Assembly (NCBI GenBank): GCA_905182225.1
Contig: CAJJAJ010000005.1
Coordinates: 1 to 63,564 of the forward strand
Direction: 5' to 3'
Source: an uncultured Aquiluna sp.
GTDB taxonomy: Bacteria; Actinomycetota; Actinomycetes; Actinomycetales; Microbacteriaceae
Length of the DNA stretch: 63,564 nt
Shown: one piece after another, positions 61,038-63,564 of the stretch
Position numbering within the stretch: position 1 is the first letter of the stretch
Layout: every line of letters begins with the position of its first letter
Made by a program: the position numbers and the translations under genes
The notes under the pieces: model-generated
What the model saw: only the letters and a program-made list of their open reading frames with translations
What the model was told of the DNA's origin: nothing
The model's database searches: none

Positions 61038-61568
61038 AACTCCGTGTATCCAGTTGGTAGCAATTGTTTCCCTAACTTCACCCAGAAGTTTTGGAATCGC
61101 TTTGGTCTGAGCAATAATCGGAAAAAAGTTGGAATCATTCCTCCAACGGGGAACTATATGTTGGTGCAGGTGCTCTGCGATGCCGGCTCCCGCAACTTGG
61201 CCCTGGTTCATTCCGATGTTGAAGCCATGAGCTCTCGATGTCGCCTCAATAGTTGCCATCGCCTGTTGAGTCAAAAGTGCAATCTCAGCGGTCTCTTCAA
61301 GCGTTGCCTTGTCATAGGTTGCGACATGCCGGTAGGGGCAGACAAGCAGATGCCCTGCGTTGTAAGGAAAAAGATTTAGTAGCACATACGCGGTCACACC
61401 GCGCTTAACAATTAGCCCATCCTCGTCCGACTTGTTTGGAGCATCGCAAAAGACGCAGTCATCGGTTTTAGGCTTTTGAAGATCCTCAATATAAACGAGG
61501 CGATGGGGCGTCCAAAGCCTTTCGAAGCCGTCCTGCATCCCAGTCATGTTGTCTAGGTATTCGCTCAT
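61035..61568 (-). CDS. HIT-family nucleotide phosphorylase/hydrolase
   Basis: Histidine-triad protein of the kind that follows thrS in actinobacteria (the mycobacterial relative Rv2613c is an AP4A phosphorylase, recalled from memory). The 177-residue protein has a Cys pair CVFC (about 38-41), NLFPYNAGHLLVCPYRH (about 65-81), NIGMNQGQVAGAG and the catalytic triad HLHQHIVPRW (about 133-142). It overlaps thrS by one base. In mycobacteria the next genes make phosphatidylinositol and its mannosides; here pdxS follows after 9 bases. Confidence 0.92.
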   Translation of the reverse strand: MSEYLDNMTGMQDGFERLWTPHRLVYIEDLQKPKTDDCVFCDAPNKSDEDGLIVKRGVTAYVLLNLFPYNAGHLLVCPYRHVATYDKATLEETAEIALLTQQAMATIEATSRAHGFNIGMNQGQVAGAGIAEHLHQHIVPRWRNDSNFFPIIAQTKAIPKLLGEVRETIATNWIHGV

Positions 61569-63553
61569 TAGACCTGTTCCTTGTTACTGATCGCATCTCG
61601 AATGATCTGTTTGGCTTCTTCAAGTGGAATATCGTTGCGCTGATTCCCGTCCCGGAATCTAAAAGCGACGGTTCCGGCCTCAACGTCTCTGGCCCCAGCA
61701 AGGATTATGAATGGCACCCGATCAAGAGTGTGGTCTCTAATCTTTTTCTGCATCCGGCTATCGGAGTGGTCGACATTTATGCGGACTGACTCCTTTTTCA
61801 ACGAACCGGCAAAGCTATCTAGATAATCTGCGAATTCGTCTGAAACAGGGACACAAACCGCCTGGACCGGTGCTAGCCAAGGTGGGAAGTGGCCGGCGTA
61901 GTGCTCAGTTAGAACCCCAAAGAAGCGCTCAATCGATCCAAATAAAGCTCGGTGAATCATGATCGGCTGATGCCTTCCACCATCCGACCCTACGTATTCC
62001 AACTTGAATCGGTCTGGGAGATTGAAGTCAAGCTGAATTGTGCTCATTTGCCAAGTTCGACCGATGGCGTCTCTTGCCTGAACAGATATCTTTGGACCGT
62101 AAAATGCCGCGCCGCCTGGATCTGCAACCAACTCCAAACCGGAATCTTTTGCTACCTGCTCAAGTGTCCTTGTGGCGGATTCCCAAATAGCATCCTCACC
62201 GACGAACTTTGGATTACCCTCTTCCCTGGTCGATAGCTCAAGATAGAAATCGTTTAGTCCATAATCGCGCAAAAGGTCAAGCACAAACTTCAAAACGCTT
62301 GTCAGCTCCTCCTGCAACTGGTCCTGGGTGACAAATAAGTGAGCATCGTCCTGGGTCATACCGCGAACCCTAGTTAGGCCATGCAGCACGCCAGATTTCT
62401 CGTAGCGATAAACAGAGCCAAACTCAAACATACGAAGCGGTAGTTCTCGATAGCTTCTAGAGCGAGACTTAAATATCAGAATATGAAACGGGCAGTTCAT
62501 GGGCTTTAGGTAATAATCAACGCCCTGCTTGCGCACTTCTCCGTCTTCTCCGACCTCAGCATCAAGCTTCATTGGTGGGAACATCCCATCGGAGTACCAA
62601 TTTAAATGTCCGCTTTGCTCAAAGAGATTCGACTTAGTTATGTGGGGGGTGTAAACGAACTCATAACCAGCCTCTTCGTGCTTGGCACGCGAGTAATCCT
62701 CCATGACCTTTCGTATGATTCCACCCTTTGGGTGAAATACCGCAAGACCTGATCCGATCTCCTCGGGAAAGCTGAATAGATCTAGCTCTGCTCCTAGCTT
62801 TCTGTGGTCTCGCTTGGCTGCTTGCTCAATTCTTTCTAGGTGCTCCTCAAGCGCCTCCTTGGTGGGCCACGCCGTTCCATAGATGCGTTGTAGCTGCTTA
62901 TTGTTTTCATTTCCTCGCCAATACGCTGCCGCGCTTCTAGTCAGCGAGAAACTCTTGCCTATTTGTCTGGTATTTGGAAGGTGAGGACCCCTGCAAAGAT
63001 CGCGCCACGCGAAGCTACCGTCCGGGTTGGTGTTTTCATAGACCGAGAGTCCCCCGGAGGAAACCTCAACCGATCCTTCTTGAACATCTTCAGACTTCAG
63101 CCCGATGAGCTCGAGCTTATAAGGCTCATTGGCCATAAGGCTTTTGGCTTCTTCATCCGAAACTTCAACACGAGTAAAGCGCTGAGATTTGCCAACCAGT
63201 TCCTTCATGCGCTTTTCTATGCGCTTTAGGTCCTCGGGGACGAACGGCTCCTCAACATCGAAATCGAAATAGAACCCGTCTGTTATGTAAGGGCCGATGC
63301 CGAGCTTCGCGTCCGGGAACATCTCCTGCACCGCTTGGGCCATGACGTGCGCAGTTGAGTGTCGAAGTATTTCGAGTCCCGCTGGCGAGTCAATGAGTAT
63401 TCCCTCAACCTGATCCTCTGCGGTTATGACGTGAGACAAGTCCCTGGCTTCACCATTTACGCGCATTGCAATGACCTCACGCAGTTCGAAGAGATCAAAA
63501 CCGGTGGCTCCCTCACTTACCTGGTGAGTCTTCCCTGCTAACAATATGTTCAC
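61568..63553 (-). CDS. thrS: Threonyl-tRNA synthetase
   Basis: Charges tRNA-Thr. The 661-residue protein is complete. It starts with GTG at 63553, and AAGGAG at the very edge of the window is its ribosome-binding site. It has an N-terminal TGS domain, the editing domain ([16 protein letters not shown], near 63-78), and the class II catalytic core with zinc Cys in KPMNCPFHI (near 352), the GSVYRYE motif, [16 protein letters not shown] and [11 protein letters not shown], followed by the anticodon-binding domain. Any leader or T-box lies outside the window. Confidence 0.98.
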   Translation of the reverse strand: MNILLAGKTHQVSEGATGFDLFELREVIAMRVNGEARDLSHVITAEDQVEGILIDSPAGLEILRHSTAHVMAQAVQEMFPDAKLGIGPYITDGFYFDFDVEEPFVPEDLKRIEKRMKELVGKSQRFTRVEVSDEEAKSLMANEPYKLELIGLKSEDVQEGSVEVSSGGLSVYENTNPDGSFAWRDLCRGPHLPNTRQIGKSFSLTRSAAAYWRGNENNKQLQRIYGTAWPTKEALEEHLERIEQAAKRDHRKLGAELDLFSFPEEIGSGLAVFHPKGGIIRKVMEDYSRAKHEEAGYEFVYTPHITKSNLFEQSGHLNWYSDGMFPPMKLDAEVGEDGEVRKQGVDYYLKPMNCPFHILIFKSRSRSYRELPLRMFEFGSVYRYEKSGVLHGLTRVRGMTQDDAHLFVTQDQLQEELTSVLKFVLDLLRDYGLNDFYLELSTREEGNPKFVGEDAIWESATRTLEQVAKDSGLELVADPGGAAFYGPKISVQARDAIGRTWQMSTIQLDFNLPDRFKLEYVGSDGGRHQPIMIHRALFGSIERFFGVLTEHYAGHFPPWLAPVQAVCVPVSDEFADYLDSFAGSLKKESVRINVDHSDSRMQKKIRDHTLDRVPFIILAGARDVEAGTVAFRFRDGNQRNDIPLEEAKQIIRDAISNKEQV

Positions 63554-63564
63554 TTGTGCTCCTT

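Noticed and set aside
1-63564. Mobile elements, prophage, CRISPR, toxin-antitoxin or defence genes
   Set aside because: I read every gap and all gene products; no transposase, integrase, repeat array, or atypical block was found. The window is ordinary core genome.

Overview
The window is an almost gap-free stretch of bacterial core genome from an actinomycete. By eye about half of the bases are G or C (not counted). Evidence for Actinomycetota: a four-domain S1 gene next to polA and coaE, an ANTAR-type response regulator of the PdtaR kind, the pyk/gltBD/lgt/trpABC order, a PH-like membrane protein inside the pyr operon, a Trp-operon membrane protein, a PriA without a P-loop motor, and PdxST. 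The very short spacers, the gene order and missing actinobacterial neighbours (mihF, the pgsA/PIM block, pepQ) suggest a small-genome member of the Microbacteriaceae, such as a freshwater 'Luna'-type lineage. That placement is inference.

Layout, left to right; nearly everything is on the minus strand, so transcription runs right to left. 1-5600: coaE (cut by the window edge), rpsA, polA, a divergent hotdog thioesterase, pdtaR. 5657-5776: tRNA-Leu(CAA) and a strong two-way terminator. 5795-14226: pyk, gltD, gltB, lgt. 14231-21423: trpABC, two small membrane proteins, trpE, hisI, hisF, hisG, hisE. 21443-29353: rpe, rsmB, fmt, priA, metK, coaBC, rpoZ, gmk. 29350-37765: the pyrimidine operon (pyrF, carB, carA, PH-like protein, pyrC, pyrB, pyrR). 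37830-48096: nusB, efp, the shikimate genes aroQ/B/K/C/E, mltG, ruvX, alaS, two small membrane proteins, rpsD. 48207-51497: rarA, then two plus-strand genes (membrane-anchored cyclophilin and a DUF349 protein). 51500-63553: rel, secF, secD, yajC, ruvB, ruvA, ruvC, a YebC-family regulator, pdxT, pdxS, a HIT protein and thrS.

From rpsD (48.1 kb) down to gltD (7.3 kb) the genes run in one direction. Spacers are typically 0-20 bases, and 1-, 4- and 8-base start/stop overlaps are common. Only a few places have room for promoters. The clearest regulatory signal is in the 64-base gap in front of pyrR: an extended -10 box (TG-n-TATGAT) followed by a sequence fitting the PyrR-binding RNA loop, lying against the pyrR ribosome-binding site. 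A second pattern is a TANNNT hexamer 6-7 bases before the start codons of coaE, polA, pdtaR, metK, hisE, aroQ, rarA and pdxS. This is the signature of leaderless transcription, and it would give promoters inside the long gene run.

I found no mobile element, prophage, CRISPR array, toxin-antitoxin pair, defence island or biosynthetic cluster, and no convincing new multi-gene system. The observations worth following are regulatory (PyrR leader, leaderless starts, the rpsA-leader inverted repeat, rpsD promoter repeats) and missing-gene observations (mihF, the PI/PIM block).
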